A DNA stretch of 64,000 nt. Source: Lodderomyces elongisporus. Its lineage: Eukaryota; Ascomycota; Pichiomycetes; Serinales; Debaryomycetaceae. How positions within the stretch are numbered: the stretch's first letter is position 1; every line of letters begins with the position of its first letter. A program made the translations under genes and the position numbers. Below are positions 41,117-51,653 of this stretch, one piece after another. The notes under the pieces were generated by a model. The model was not told the DNA's origin, made no database searches, and was given only the letters and a program-made list of their open reading frames with translations. The stretch covers positions 430,001-494,000 of the forward strand of contig NC_083675.1 in NCBI RefSeq assembly GCF_030384665.1, given 5' to 3'.

Positions 41117-43817
41117 CTAGACTCTAGTAAAATTTAGTTTTCTTTGGCCACCAACGCCTGTATTATGTCCAATAAATCCATCCAGGTTCGTCGACACCTC
41201 AGCGAGCGATTTGTAAAATTTAATGACTTTAGGGTGGGACCTTACTTTGAACGCGTTAAAGTTGAGTACTTGCAATCCTTCTCTAGACGTGGCCCTTGAT
41301 AATGCCACATACGATTGACCAGTTTCAAATACTTTTTTCAAGTCGACTTTTACTTTTGTCAATGTCTGTCCCTGCGACTTGTGGATTGATAGTGACCATG
41401 CAAGCATTAATGGGAATTGAGTCCTCGAGACAAGTACATGCCCATCTTCATCCTCTACTGTCCATTCTTCCGGCTCAACTAGTACAATCCTAGTGTTGAC
41501 ACCATCAGGGGCAAGAAACTTGACAAGCGGGAACTTTCGATCTTTAAAGTCACCTTTCAAGTCATCATGTAGTTTAGACTTGCGCTCTGCTTTCTGCTCC
41601 TCTTCCTCACTCAAGTTTTTCTGAGTAAGCGAACCTGTGGTAACAGCACTAAACTCATCGTCGTTGAAAACAAAATCTTTCAACTTACCATTTTCATCTA
41701 ATGCAGGTTCAGCACCAGCACCAGCACCAGCACCAGCACCAGAACCAGTTTCTGGGCCAAATGCTTTCATATACGTATCCTTATCCATAAAATCAATTAT
41801 AGTACCCAATGACCCATTGACAAGCGTCTCATCAAAGTTCTTTATACACATAACCTGTGCATCTTTCTTCAACGAAAGTTCTTGTGGCGCCAAGAAATTG
41901 GCCAAAAGCGTACTCTTCTGGGGCTCTGGCAATGTACCTGTATCAATGGCTCGATACCGAGATTCGCTACCAGGAAGAGCTTGTAGACGTCTCTTGTTAG
42001 CATTCTCTACTTCGTATCTAGTGGCATATAGTTCAGCTGGCACTATACCGCGCGGACAGGAAAGTGGCCTGCTCAATCGTTGAAACTCTCGTACTGTTCT
42101 GTCCGATATTCGCCCATCCCTCATCTCATTCAACATATCGATAAACACCTGGTCACCTTTTTGACGGAAAACTTCCTTGAGTATAATTGTCTGCTGAATG
42201 GTTTCCTTCCATGCAAGACACTCAAAAGAAAAGAATGCTTCCATGTCTTCGTTGATTTCTCCATCCAAGCCGGTTTTTTTCACCACTGGTGGCAACTGAT
42301 AAAAATCACCACAAGCAACCACCTGGATTCCACCAAACGGAGCATTGTTTCTTCTAAACTTTTTGGCTATCTCATTCAATTTATCCAAAAGTTCGCCATC
42401 CACCATGGAAACCTCATCAATGATCAACACCTTGGTTTCCATCCATCTCTTTGTAGCTTTCTTGTTTCGACGAATCTTCTTGACCAACGAGTCCACCGTA
42501 CCACTGCCTAAACCAATACCACCAAAGCTGTGCAATGTAATGCCACCAATATTACACGCGGCAAGTCCAGTAGAAGCTGTCACTGCTACACCGGTTTTGT
42601 ATTTCTGTCTCAATGCTTTGATTATAGATCTCAATAACACCGACTTACCGGTACCTGCTGATCCGGTATAAAACAAGGAAATACCCAGTAATACTCTCTG
42701 CAATACTGTTTCTTGCTCTTTGGAAAGAATAATTGGCTGTACTTTCTTCGATGTCAGATTGTCTGCAACTTCTCTCGAGGCGGCAGCATTATTTATTGTG
42801 GGTTTCTGGGTTGCAAGAAGTATTGTGTGATTGACCGGTTTAGTACTAGGTTTTTCTAGCAGCGGGACAACCGAGTAATTTCGCACACTCGGCCGAGGAA
42901 CTTTGAACTCGTGATTTATATTTTTATATGGGAGTGCAGGAGGCGAGATGTTATTGATGTTATTGAGTATAGGGGACAGCTCCATGTGCGATTTGCGTTT
43001 TTTACCCGGTGAGCCCGTTTTTGATGGCGATGAAGTGATTACGTAGTTGCGCGCTGCAGCTTGTCTAGGAGGAGCTTTAATGGATGACGATTGAGTAGAT
43101 AGTCGATCATGTGATGTTTGTGGATTTGACGAGGGTACCTCAGTCGGTGTAGACGCAGAAATAGGCACCGGTATAGACACTGGAGTAGGGGTCGGAGCAG
43201 GAGCAGGAGCAGGAGCAGACTGAGACACAGGTAAACAAGTAGTAGCTTTAATTGAAGCCAGAGAGGGGTGTGGCGGTGATGCTCCATTTTTTCTTGGAAT
43301 ATTGTGTGAAACAGACATTGATCGTACCTGTTTTGTTGTTGCTGCTGTTGTTTTTGCTGCTGCTGCTGCTGCTGCTGCATCTGCTGCTGCCAACAATGCT
43401 TCATCATCTTCATCGCTGAACCCAGAACTTTGACTGACCTCATTCTTGACTGCTGGTATATTAAGATGTTGGCTTGTATTCAGGTTCGGCTTTTGCTGCA
43501 GTAATGTAGCTATCACTTCAATTGGATTTTTGTGACACTGCTCTTGCTTAATCTTCAACTGAGAACTATCGCTATCATTGTCGCTAAATTCAAATGAATC
43601 ATCGAGCTCTTTAATAAGTGCTAATTCATGCGCAAGTTCCCTTTTCGTTTCTACTGTAGTTCTACCTGGCTGCGAGTCATGCCGCAGCAGTGCAAACGTA
43701 TCATCACTGAATTCAAAAGATTCTCGCAATGTATCGTACTTGTGGCTTTGTCCAGTAGAGGCAACAACGGCTGTTTCATTTTGTTTTCTCTGTTCTTTTT
43801 CCTCTGTTTGCTGCTTC

Positions 43818-43849
<32 letters not shown>

Positions 43850-44260
43850 ATGATCATAATTCTTTTCTTCTACACTCAGATCCGAGAATTGCGATGAAAA
43901 TTGCAGGAAGCTAAAACGTTTTCCTCTACTGCTATGTTCAATATCAGATCTATATCCATTTGAGACATCATTTCGAATTGATCCAACATCGCTTTCTTCA
44001 CCAAACGAATCATCTATATCAATTCCATCAAGTGCGGCCAATTTGGCCCCGTCAGAGCCTAACGCGTCTGGCATGTGCTTGAAGCTGCGAGAATTTCTTG
44101 TTTTCGTGTTTTTTTGATTATTCTTATATATCAGTGGTGATCGTAATGTAGAGGAATATGCCTTTAAGCTCGTGTTAAATGCCCTCCTATATGTGATTGC
44201 AAGATGTGTTGGTGCTGCTGCGGTTACTTTGATGTAAGATGGTATATTCTTCATGCACAT
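41117..44260 (-). CDS. PIF1: Pif1 family 5'-3' DNA helicase
   Basis: 1047 aa from the first ATG (MCMKNIPSYIK). The first ~30 residues are basic and hydrophobic with no acidic residue, a good mitochondrial presequence. A second in-frame ATG at codon 63 (44074) could start a nuclear form, matching the two-start logic of Saccharomyces Pif1. The region ~60-480 is low complexity (Gln-, Ala-, Pro/Ala-rich). The helicase core starts near 500: Walker A GSAGTGKS at 533-540, Walker B IIDEVSM with Asp615-Glu616, GDFYQLPP, and HKSQGQT and YVALSRA near the C-terminus. Pif1 unwinds G-quadruplexes, removes telomerase and acts at rDNA fork barriers and in mtDNA upkeep. A short AGAGAGAGAE tract interrupts the C-terminal half. 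Confidence 0.95.
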
Positions 44261-44818
44261 CAACAACAAAACGCACTATAATTAACGTATGTATTCTAGT
44301 TTTTTCCTTTCCTTTCCTTTCCTTTATGTTCTGTTCTTTCCCTTTTTTGGTGTTTTAATCCCGATTCCTACTTCTTCATAGGTTCTATTCTTTTCTTTTG
44401 TTGTATGAAACGACTGAAGGGGTGTGTATGTGAGTGAGTGAGTGAGTGAGTGAGTGTGTGCGAGTATTGAAGCACAGCTCTGCTTTTATTCTTTTTGTTT
44501 TATCTCTTGATATCTGAAACTCGAAAGTTATTCGCGTCTTAACCTTTTCTAAGCCAGAAAAATCTAGACAAAGATAGATAGAGATAGAGAGAGAGAGATA
44601 GAAATTGAAATAGGAGATAACGGAGAATGTTTTCATATACATATGCATATTCATATATACATCTTCATACACATCTTCATACACATCTTCATACACATCT
44701 TCATACACATCTTCATTCACAAATAAAAACAAGAGACGATGGGAAAATAAAAATAAAAATAAAAATAAAAATCAAAAGATATAAAATTTATAAATTCCAC
44801 AATAGAGAATACATTAAC
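44261..44818. other. Region between PIF1 start and SEC39 end
   Basis: 558 bp, non-coding. It holds a TTTCC run near 44305-44325, a GTGA run near 44427-44460, a 12-bp minisatellite (44658-44718) and an AAAAATA run at about 44745-44773. The PIF1 promoter must lie in its left part. Confidence 0.6.
44658..44718. repeat. 12-bp minisatellite ACACATCTTCAT
   Basis: Five near-perfect tandem copies, just downstream of the SEC39 stop. Confidence 0.9.
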
Positions 44819-47380
44819 TTATCTATTTGCCCCTATGGCCCAGCCCAATCCGGAAACAAACAAATTGGAGATCTTTTCTCCTGCTTTGTTTGTGCTATGT
44901 GAAGCGTCGTTTATAATATCTTGAGGATGCAAGCCCAGAGACCACGCGCTGTCACTCTTGGCATTATTCATCTCTTTCTGAATTTGAAATTGTCTCATGT
45001 TTGCAACATTGGTATCTCGACTATTCTCTTCTAGCTTTGCATTGACTTTGTTCCATTGGTCAAGAATCACACGACTATGGTCTCCACAGTCTAATCTTTG
45101 CAAGGTTAACGAGAGTATTTGTCTCTGCTTTATCCAAACTTTTTGCATCTCCTGCGGGTCTGCATTATCTAACCAGCCTGGGGATACAAACTTGCCTACT
45201 TGGTAGAAAGTTAACCAGAATTGGTCAATATTGAAATCGTTGCTCAGTAAATTACCGAAATGTTCAAACAACTCGATGCTCTGAGTGTATGCATAGGAAA
45301 AATTGTTATCCACCAATGCACTTTCAATACAAGCAGTTTTCAACTTGCTGAAATACAAATTTGTATCCACTGTACTTGAATCCAGCTCAAAATAGAGCAA
45401 CAAATCATTTAAAATTCGAAATAGCTTTTCAAACGCCAAGTACGATTTGGGGTTTTGCTCAAGAATGACCGTGATCAACAAAAAACACTCTTTTTTCCCA
45501 AGTTGTTCATGCGCCGAGTGATTGGAAAACTTGACTAATTGACTTGGCGTGAATGGCTTGTTTTTCTCAACAACTATTTTGAAATTCTTCATCGCCGACA
45601 TTGCCTTGAATAAATGCTTTAGCGCAATAATTTTTTCCCGCTTAGTTGCAGGTAGCTGTGTATACTCGGGTAATTGCTCAATAATGTCTAAACATCTTCT
45701 GGCTTGATGCAAATGACCTATTTTGTCATTGATATTATTAGCAGAGTTAAAACTCTCCCAAAACTTGTCCATAAACACTTCGTAAATCTCAATTGGGCTC
45801 AATTCCGTTTTGTGGTCACGCACTAGCTCTTCAGACTCTTCAATAAGACCAGACATTAGCAATCTCTCAACAATCACGTAATCTGCTTTTGCTCTGTTTG
45901 AATTCAGCACAAACTCATTTTTAAATTGCAGAATCAGTTGGTACATCAGTTTCCAATTTGTTGCATTGACATTATTCATTATTTTCATCAACTCTTTTTG
46001 AGCAAGATTACTGGAAAGACCGTTACCTTTGTCATTGCTGTTATCAGATGTGAGTTTGAGCTGCAAGTATTCTTGCATTGTGATTTGACTGATTGGGTAT
46101 AAACGTTGGCAAGTAGCAATTGCTCGCAGCAAGAATGGTGCATACTCGGGTTTGAACAAAATTGCAAGAGGATTGCTTTCTGAAGAAAACTCTTTGTAAG
46201 TCATTGTCTCATTTGAACCTACGCTTAAATCAACCTCACCGAGCAACAATTCTTTTGGTTCATTTTTAAACTCGTCTTCATTATCAAGAATATTGGCCAA
46301 CGTTGCCTTGATTGTGTCATACAATTTCATCAATTCCACCGAGGATAAAGAATTAGCGTTTCCGTTCAAGTTGTAATAGTAGCAAGAAGCTAAGTAATGC
46401 GGGATTATCTTTGTCTTCATCTTTATCATCAATGTTGTTGACGTGTGTTCTGACTTTAAAACCTCCAAGTTGAGCAATCGAAACACAATGTTCCATAATC
46501 CAAACTTTTTCAAAATTGAACCTTTATATACTTGAAACATCCATCGGTCCAAAGCATCGATGTTATAGTCGTGGTATTTCAACAATGGAATTATTGTTTG
46601 CAGAAGCCATTCCTCTGATGTTTGAATTTGTCCATTGGTGAGTGGTTGTACAAGCTTATCAAACTTTTCGTTGTATGATGATTGGAGATACGTTTGCAAT
46701 GACATCAGCGACAGCGAGTATTCTGCACCATAATTCGACCAATAGTAAGTGTATGGCATCAAAACACCCTCGTTCCAATCCTGAAACTCACGAAACTCAA
46801 TGTTGTCAAATAAATCATCAATCTCATTCAAGTCATTGTAGAACTGACTCAATGCAAATGTCTTGGCTTGAAGAAACCCAAGAAGGTTGGCATTCACAGA
46901 GGCGAACTTGTTGTACTCAAAATCGAGTATATCTGCAGCTTTGTGATTGGTTTCCTGGAGTAAATTGTCTGCTGTTTCGATTAGAGAAGTTTCGTTCTGA
47001 ATTGGTACTTGCTCTTCTACTTTGTTCTCAATATCGTGGTCTTCCCTCTCCGTGTCCTTGTCCTTGTCCTTGTCATTGTCCTCGTTGTCTATTTCTTTTT
47101 CGACTGGTCCTATTTCTTTTTCCAAACTTGTCTCAAGTATGTATCTGGCTGCTTGCAGAACTATACTATATGGTATTAGCCCTGGAAGCGTATGAACAAG
47201 AAGAATGTTTAACAAGTTGCTAGTGGACACGTAATGCGGTGTTAAGTTCCCAATTTTTTGTTGAATGTTTTGAATGTTAATTAAGAATTGTTTTTGATTC
47301 TGTGGCAAGGCTAATGATTGAACTAGAGAGACATATAGCCCAGCATCGGTAGTACGTGCCAATTCCATATTTGCACTCAT
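44819..47380 (-). CDS. SEC39: Sec39, Dsl1 tethering complex subunit
   Basis: 853 aa. Helical throughout, with no membrane segment. The C-terminal third contains WLTFYQVGKFVSPGWLDN (near 748-766) followed by QWNKVNAKLEE, which matches the conserved end of Saccharomyces Sec39 (WLTFYQMGKFVDPNW). An acidic, Asp/Lys/Glu-repeat insert lies near 95-130. In yeast Sec39 forms the Dsl1 complex with Dsl1 and Tip20 on the ER and captures Golgi-derived COPI vesicles. It is longer than the Saccharomyces protein (~709 aa), in part because of the insert. It is divergent from the coiled-coil gene at 47746, with a 365-bp shared promoter. Confidence 0.88.
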   Translation of the reverse strand: MSANMELARTTDAGLYVSLVQSLALPQNQKQFLINIQNIQQKIGNLTPHYVSTSNLLNILLVHTLPGLIPYSIVLQAARYILETSLEKEIGPVEKEIDNEDNDKDKDKDTEREDHDIENKVEEQVPIQNETSLIETADNLLQETNHKAADILDFEYNKFASVNANLLGFLQAKTFALSQFYNDLNEIDDLFDNIEFREFQDWNEGVLMPYTYYWSNYGAEYSLSLMSLQTYLQSSYNEKFDKLVQPLTNGQIQTSEEWLLQTIIPLLKYHDYNIDALDRWMFQVYKGSILKKFGLWNIVFRLLNLEVLKSEHTSTTLMIKMKTKIIPHYLASCYYYNLNGNANSLSSVELMKLYDTIKATLANILDNEDEFKNEPKELLLGEVDLSVGSNETMTYKEFSSESNPLAILFKPEYAPFLLRAIATCQRLYPISQITMQEYLQLKLTSDNSNDKGNGLSSNLAQKELMKIMNNVNATNWKLMYQLILQFKNEFVLNSNRAKADYVIVERLLMSGLIEESEELVRDHKTELSPIEIYEVFMDKFWESFNSANNINDKIGHLHQARRCLDIIEQLPEYTQLPATKREKIIALKHLFKAMSAMKNFKIVVEKNKPFTPSQLVKFSNHSAHEQLGKKECFLLITVILEQNPKSYLAFEKLFRILNDLLLYFELDSSTVDTNLYFSKLKTACIESALVDNNFSYAYTQSIELFEHFGNLLSNDFNIDQFWLTFYQVGKFVSPGWLDNADPQEMQKVWIKQRQILSLTLQRLDCGDHSRVILDQWNKVNAKLEENSRDTNVANMRQFQIQKEMNNAKSDSAWSLGLHPQDIINDASHSTNKAGEKISNLFVSGLGWAIGANR

Positions 47381-47745
47381 TAGTGAAGAACTATTATTGG
47401 GGTTTCTTCCTTTAATTCTTCTTCTTCTACTCGTCTTTGTAATTAGCCCCGCTCTGCCGTTGTTAGCAGGTTGCGCTAAAATTTCAAAAAACGGAATCTC
47501 TTTTTTAATTTTATTTTATTTTTTTATTTTTTTATTTTTTTTATTAATTTTTAAGTATTTAATTTTTCCTTCTTGTTTTCCTTCTTCCCTCCCAAAGATA
47601 CGGCGTGCTTTGCTGTAAAACATCTTCACAAACACATCCTATTTAGTATATCATCCATTACACTTCCCACTCCAATCACACTCCACTCTCTCTCCCCCTT
47701 TCCCCCACTGGATACTATATACGTTTGTTCACAACACCAACAACA
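47381..47745. other. Shared divergent promoter of SEC39 and the coiled-coil gene
   Basis: 365 bp. A TTTTTTATTTT-rich block lies at 47515-47555, and a C/T-rich leader comes before the ATG at 47746. No recognisable factor site stands out. Confidence 0.6.
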
Positions 47746-48651
47746 ATGGCTACTCCAAAACAGGCGCGGTTGATTTCCGATGCAGTAGAAAACCATCTCA
47801 AATACAATGACACTACATTTGCAGCATATAGAAAGCTTCGACAGGATATTCTAGCACTAAACACGAGCATCACAAAAGAACTAAATGACAATAATGGGGA
47901 TTCTGTTCCTGAAACGGGCAGAGTATCACCGTCAACATTGGAAAAACTAGGTCAACTAGATATCGAGCTACAGAAAATGGAACTCATATACAAAGCCCAC
48001 ATCGACGAGCTCCAAAATACACTACAGATCCAAAAAGTGTTGAAGCCCGATATACTTAGTAGTATAAAAGCGCAATTGGAGTCCATCAGTAAGCATAACC
48101 AAGAACTAGAGGACAGAATTAAAAACATCAAGACAATTGAAAAACCCTTGTGGGACAAGATCACAAACTTAGTCGCCAGTTTCAACTCGAATCTTGCCAC
48201 TGCAACGGCGAGGTTGATACACCCTACAATCATTATGAAGATTGGACAGGATGAACTGAAGAGAGAAAAAGAGTCACAGCAGATTGATTATAGGTCACTC
48301 GTTTTTGACAAGAAAGAGCTACAGAAAGAATTTCTAAAATTGACTTATGAAAAATTAATTGACACCAACATTGCCGAGTTTCTTGACTCAAACACAAGGA
48401 TCTTTGATAAGTTTATCGACGATGATTCTAAAGTTATTTATAAACTACCAAGGTCCGGGTTGCATGATCTAGACTCGACTACAACGCTTGACGAATACGA
48501 CGAATTAATCTCCAAGACAATAACGCAAATACAAGCAATGCAAAACGAACAAGAGTCAATCAAGACAAGCTGGCATAAGAATGCGGAAAAGATAAGAAAG
48601 ATAGATGCAATTGTCAATGGAAAAGAAGATGAGGACGTTGAGATGAGTTGA
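47746..48651 (+). CDS. Coiled-coil protein of unknown function
   Basis: 301 aa from the first ATG (MATPKQARLISDAVENHLKYND); the frame is open for seven codons upstream but has no earlier ATG. The protein is mostly alpha-helical with heptad patterns at about 70-145 (LGQLDIELQKMELIYKAHI and onward) and 255-290, and an acidic end (EDEDVEMS). There is no membrane segment or enzyme motif. The make-up is like that of kinetochore, tethering or vesicle-coat adaptor subunits, but no signature lets me name a family. It may be fast-evolving, as such subunits are in yeasts. Confidence 0.8.
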   Translation: MATPKQARLISDAVENHLKYNDTTFAAYRKLRQDILALNTSITKELNDNNGDSVPETGRVSPSTLEKLGQLDIELQKMELIYKAHIDELQNTLQIQKVLKPDILSSIKAQLESISKHNQELEDRIKNIKTIEKPLWDKITNLVASFNSNLATATARLIHPTIIMKIGQDELKREKESQQIDYRSLVFDKKELQKEFLKLTYEKLIDTNIAEFLDSNTRIFDKFIDDDSKVIYKLPRSGLHDLDSTTTLDEYDELISKTITQIQAMQNEQESIKTSWHKNAEKIRKIDAIVNGKEDEDVEMS

Positions 48652-48835
48652 AGGAAATAAAATTAAAAAAAAAAAAAAAACCAAAACATTATTTCGTAAG
48701 CCGATGATAGTTAATAAGTAAATTTGTAAGAATGAAGTGGCTGCACATTTTGGTTATCCATACCAATTTCTTTATTTTTCTTTTGTTTTTCCCCCTTTTT
48801 TTTCTTTCTTTATGTCTCTCCATATACCTGTCTTT

Positions 48836-49108
48836 TTATTCTATAGCTGGACTAATTAATATCACCGAATCTCCTCTCACAAATACCATATCCGTTTTCT
48901 TCTTCACCGGTTTGGTATCGGGGCTATCTCCGTATATAGTTTCTGTTGCATCACTTAACACCATGTTACAATGACTGTCATAACCCTGTAGCTTGCCGTA
49001 CAATTCTCGTGCTCCCCTGAGCTTTACCACCACATAATCGTCTAGTTGGAATCTTATAAGGTCCAATGGCTCCTGCAGCTGTTGATGTTCTGTCTTTACC
49101 GTTGACAT
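48836..49108 (-). CDS. LSM3: Lsm3, Sm-like protein of the Lsm1-7 and Lsm2-8 rings
   Basis: 90 aa from ATG at 49108 (MSTVKTEHQQLQEPLDLIRFQ). The Sm1 motif is DDYVVVKLRGARELYGKLQG followed by DSHCNMVL, and the Sm2 motif is VFVRGDSVILIS near the end. Length and order fit Lsm3 (89 aa in Saccharomyces). It binds U6 snRNA in the nucleus (Lsm2-8) and deadenylated mRNA in the cytoplasm (Lsm1-7). No intron was seen. It is divergent from MRPL4. Confidence 0.95.
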   Translation of the reverse strand: MSTVKTEHQQLQEPLDLIRFQLDDYVVVKLRGARELYGKLQGYDSHCNMVLSDATETIYGDSPDTKPVKKKTDMVFVRGDSVILISPAIE

Positions 49109-49604
49109 ATTTGAAGTTGCTGTTGTCACCGTTAAATGTGTAATTGTACCAAGAGTTTTGGTCTTGTCCTTAGTATTTGTTCAAGATTGCTATCAAGATT
49201 GCTATCAAGATTGTTATTAAAATTGTTATCAAGATTGTTATCAAGATTGTTATCAAGATTGTCTCGATTGGATATCAACGAAACCTCTAGTTCATGCTCG
49301 GGACATTTTTTTTTTCTTTTTCAATCTGTTTTGCTCTCAGCCTTTGACATTTTTGTCAAGCCTCACACTCTATTTATTTTTTTTTTCCCTTGCACACTGA
49401 AAATTAAAAAGAAAATTTTTTGATTCTATTCTAGGCAAAGAGAAAGAGACCAAACGAACCAGGTATAGTAGAAAAAAAAAATCAAAAAAAATCAAAAAAA
49501 ATCAAAAAGTCAAAAAGGTCAAATAGTAGAAGAGAATAAACAAGTCGATTTAGAACATATACAATTTGTTTAAACTGCAGTCCGTGGCACCAACTATATT
49601 CACC
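49109..49604. other. Shared divergent promoter of LSM3 and MRPL4
   Basis: 496 bp. It contains a 12-bp minisatellite near LSM3 (49181-49262), an AATTTTTT word at 49414-49421, and a doubled AAAAAAATC run near 49475-49507. AATTTTT words are known upstream of mitochondrial ribosomal protein genes in Candida, so the one here may serve MRPL4. Confidence 0.55.
49181..49262. repeat. 12-bp minisatellite ATCAAGATTGTT
   Basis: Seven imperfect tandem copies of TATCAAGATTGT within the LSM3 upstream region, 70-150 bp from its ATG. Confidence 0.9.
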
Positions 49605-50495
49605 ATGTCGATCGCTAGTATAAGGGCTCTACTGAGAAGTGCCGTGAGTCTAGCACGCACAAAACCACTCAGATTCACCAATTTAAAAGACATCAAACTA
49701 CGTCCTCCAATTCCACCAACAGTTGAAAATTTCCAAGTGTCACCAGACCATCCACTTTGGCAATTCTTCCCCGAGGGTAACCAAACAACAAATGCCATAC
49801 GTGAACAGGATGATCTTGACCATGACTCGCGTGAGTGGACAAGTGCTGAACTCCGCCAAAAGTCATTTGAAGATTTGCACCGGTTGTGGTACATTATCCT
49901 TAAGGAGCGTAATATCCTAGCTCGTGAAGTGCGTTTAGCGGAGTCGATTGGTATGAGAGATGTGAAACAATTCAACAATATTGATTACAAGCTTATCAAG
50001 TCTCTCCGTAGGATCAAACAAGTGTTGTTGGAGCGCCACATTGCATTTGAAAGAAGCCAGGCATCCCCCTCAGTCCAAGAGGAGAAGAACGAGTACTTGG
50101 AAGAGTTTTCAGAAAGGTACTTGAATGCAGAAGGGAAGGAAATCGAGGAAATGGATGAGAAGTTGGACAGATTGCAATATGCCTTTTTCGGAATCGAGCC
50201 TACCATGGACATTGAAACACTCCAAGACGATATCGATGTAAACTTCATCAAGGGAATGGAGTATTCAAGTAACCTCAAAGCACAAAAATACAATAAACTC
50301 AACCCAGAGAGTGAGTTGGAGTTGCCATTAAGAGGACCAATGGAAGAATTGCCATTCCTCTTGTTTGACGTTGAAGATGCTGTTCAACAAGTGAAGGAGT
50401 TGAGAGAATCTGGACAATCAAGAGAACTTTACAAGATCGAGACAATTCCATTCTTGAGCAAGGCTATCAAGTCTCATCTCGAGGGTCAAGAGTGA
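49605..50495 (+). CDS. MRPL4: Mitochondrial ribosomal large-subunit protein uL29m (Mrpl4)
   Basis: 296 aa from ATG at 49605 ([24 protein letters not shown]); the frame upstream of this has no ATG. The first ~25 residues form a basic, hydroxyl-rich mitochondrial presequence. The diagnostic motif DHPLWQFF lies near 49-56. It is followed by [31 protein letters not shown], the uL29-type helical hairpin shared with Saccharomyces Mrpl4 ([23 protein letters not shown]). The C-terminal half is the fungal-specific extension. It is part of the mitoribosome near the tunnel exit. The next gene, MIC12, is also mitochondrial and on the same strand. Confidence 0.95.
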   Translation: MSIASIRALLRSAVSLARTKPLRFTNLKDIKLRPPIPPTVENFQVSPDHPLWQFFPEGNQTTNAIREQDDLDHDSREWTSAELRQKSFEDLHRLWYIILKERNILAREVRLAESIGMRDVKQFNNIDYKLIKSLRRIKQVLLERHIAFERSQASPSVQEEKNEYLEEFSERYLNAEGKEIEEMDEKLDRLQYAFFGIEPTMDIETLQDDIDVNFIKGMEYSSNLKAQKYNKLNPESELELPLRGPMEELPFLLFDVEDAVQQVKELRESGQSRELYKIETIPFLSKAIKSHLEGQE

Positions 50496-51039
50496 TCAAT
50501 TGAAGGGTATAGTAGATATGTGTTTGTGATACTGCGTTGTAAATAAAGAAGATAAAACAGTTTTGTGATTAGGCTCTAATTTCTTGCTTCTTTTGCTTCT
50601 TTTGCTTCTTCTGCTGTTCTGCTCTTTTGCTGTTCTGCTGTTCTGCTCTTTTGCTTCATAAGTTTTCATTTCGTCATTTGAATCTCTCAAAAATGTATAT
50701 TCTTTATCCTAATACAAGTGCCTGTGTGAAAATCACCTACTGAGTGGTTCATCAATTGGTCTGTAATCTCTCAAAGAATTGAGGATCCCGAGTAATTTAA
50801 TTTGCGCGAAAACAAAAGTCTGGCCAATTGGTACCATTTCCAATTTTCCCCTTTAAATGCGAATACTTGGAAAAAACCCCAAAAGCAATCACACACTTGA
50901 ACTTTGCACTTTTTGAACTTTTCGAACTTTTTGAACTTTTTGAACTTTTTGAACTTTTTGGACCTTGGACTTTGAATCTTCAACACTTTAAACCTTCCCT
51001 CGACACTCATACGCATACACTACAAAGACCATAGACAAA
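50496..51039. other. Region between MRPL4 and MIC12
   Basis: 544 bp. It has GCTTCTTTT and CTGTTCTG repeats at 50581-50655 and a TTTTTGAAC repeat (about six copies) at 50896-50962 in the MIC12 leader. No gene is seen. Confidence 0.6.
50896..50962. repeat. TTTTTGAAC tandem repeat in the MIC12 5' leader
   Basis: About six copies of a 9-10 bp unit (GAACTTTTT) end 78 bp before the MIC12 ATG. Confidence 0.85.
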
Positions 51040-51405
51040 ATGGGAGGAAGGATACATGGATTTCTTGGAGGTGTGCTACTCACCTCGGCATTGACATACT
51101 ACACCGGCCAGATGTTCCACACAAATTCCAAGTTTATTTCACAGCAGCTCCAACAATCAAACAATACTATCAACAATAGAATCCTTACTGACTCCGACTA
51201 TAAGCAAGTTAGGATTCCAAACAACCATATAACAACCACAGACAGAACTTTTTCAGAGACATGCAAGGATATATGGAACGAGGAGATTATCAAGATGGTG
51301 AATTGGGTATACGGAATCAATTGGTATAAATTAGGATTGAAGTTCGATAATGAGTCCAATAGGATATTGGATAAAGTGGCTGAACTGTTTGTTAACAAGA
51401 AATAA
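51040..51405 (+). CDS. MIC12: MICOS complex subunit Mic12
   Basis: 121 aa. One N-terminal membrane segment (GFLGGVLLTSALTYYTG, residues 7-23) is preceded by only two basic residues. The C-terminal half has CKDIWNEEIIKMVNWVYG (75-92), which matches the conserved end of Saccharomyces Aim5/Mic12 (KDIWNEQI..VDWIY). Mic12 links Mic60 and Mic10 subcomplexes at crista junctions of the inner mitochondrial membrane. The length fits the family (~106-125 aa). It converges with TSC10. Confidence 0.82.
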   Translation: MGGRIHGFLGGVLLTSALTYYTGQMFHTNSKFISQQLQQSNNTINNRILTDSDYKQVRIPNNHITTTDRTFSETCKDIWNEEIIKMVNWVYGINWYKLGLKFDNESNRILDKVAELFVNKK

Positions 51406-51493
51406 GCATTTGGCGTACGAACAGAGTAAATAGTAAGAGCTAGTCGAAACAAAAATACAAAATAGAATGCAACAATACAGGAGGTTCAACTAT

Positions 51494-51550
51494 ACTTTTA
51501 CCTTTTACCTTTTACCTTTTACCTTTTACCTTTTACCTTCTACCTTTTCT
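51494..51550. repeat. TTTTACC heptamer repeat between MIC12 and TSC10
   Basis: About eight tandem copies of ACCTTTT in the 248-bp gap between two converging genes, so it lies in one or both 3' UTRs. Confidence 0.9.
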
Positions 51551-51653
51551 TTTTACTTCCTGTCTTTTTCTTCTTCTTTTTTTAATTAATTGAAAGTAAA
51601 TGGAATATCCACACCGCCTTCATTTCCTTCTTTCACCCCACACCTCTGCAATT

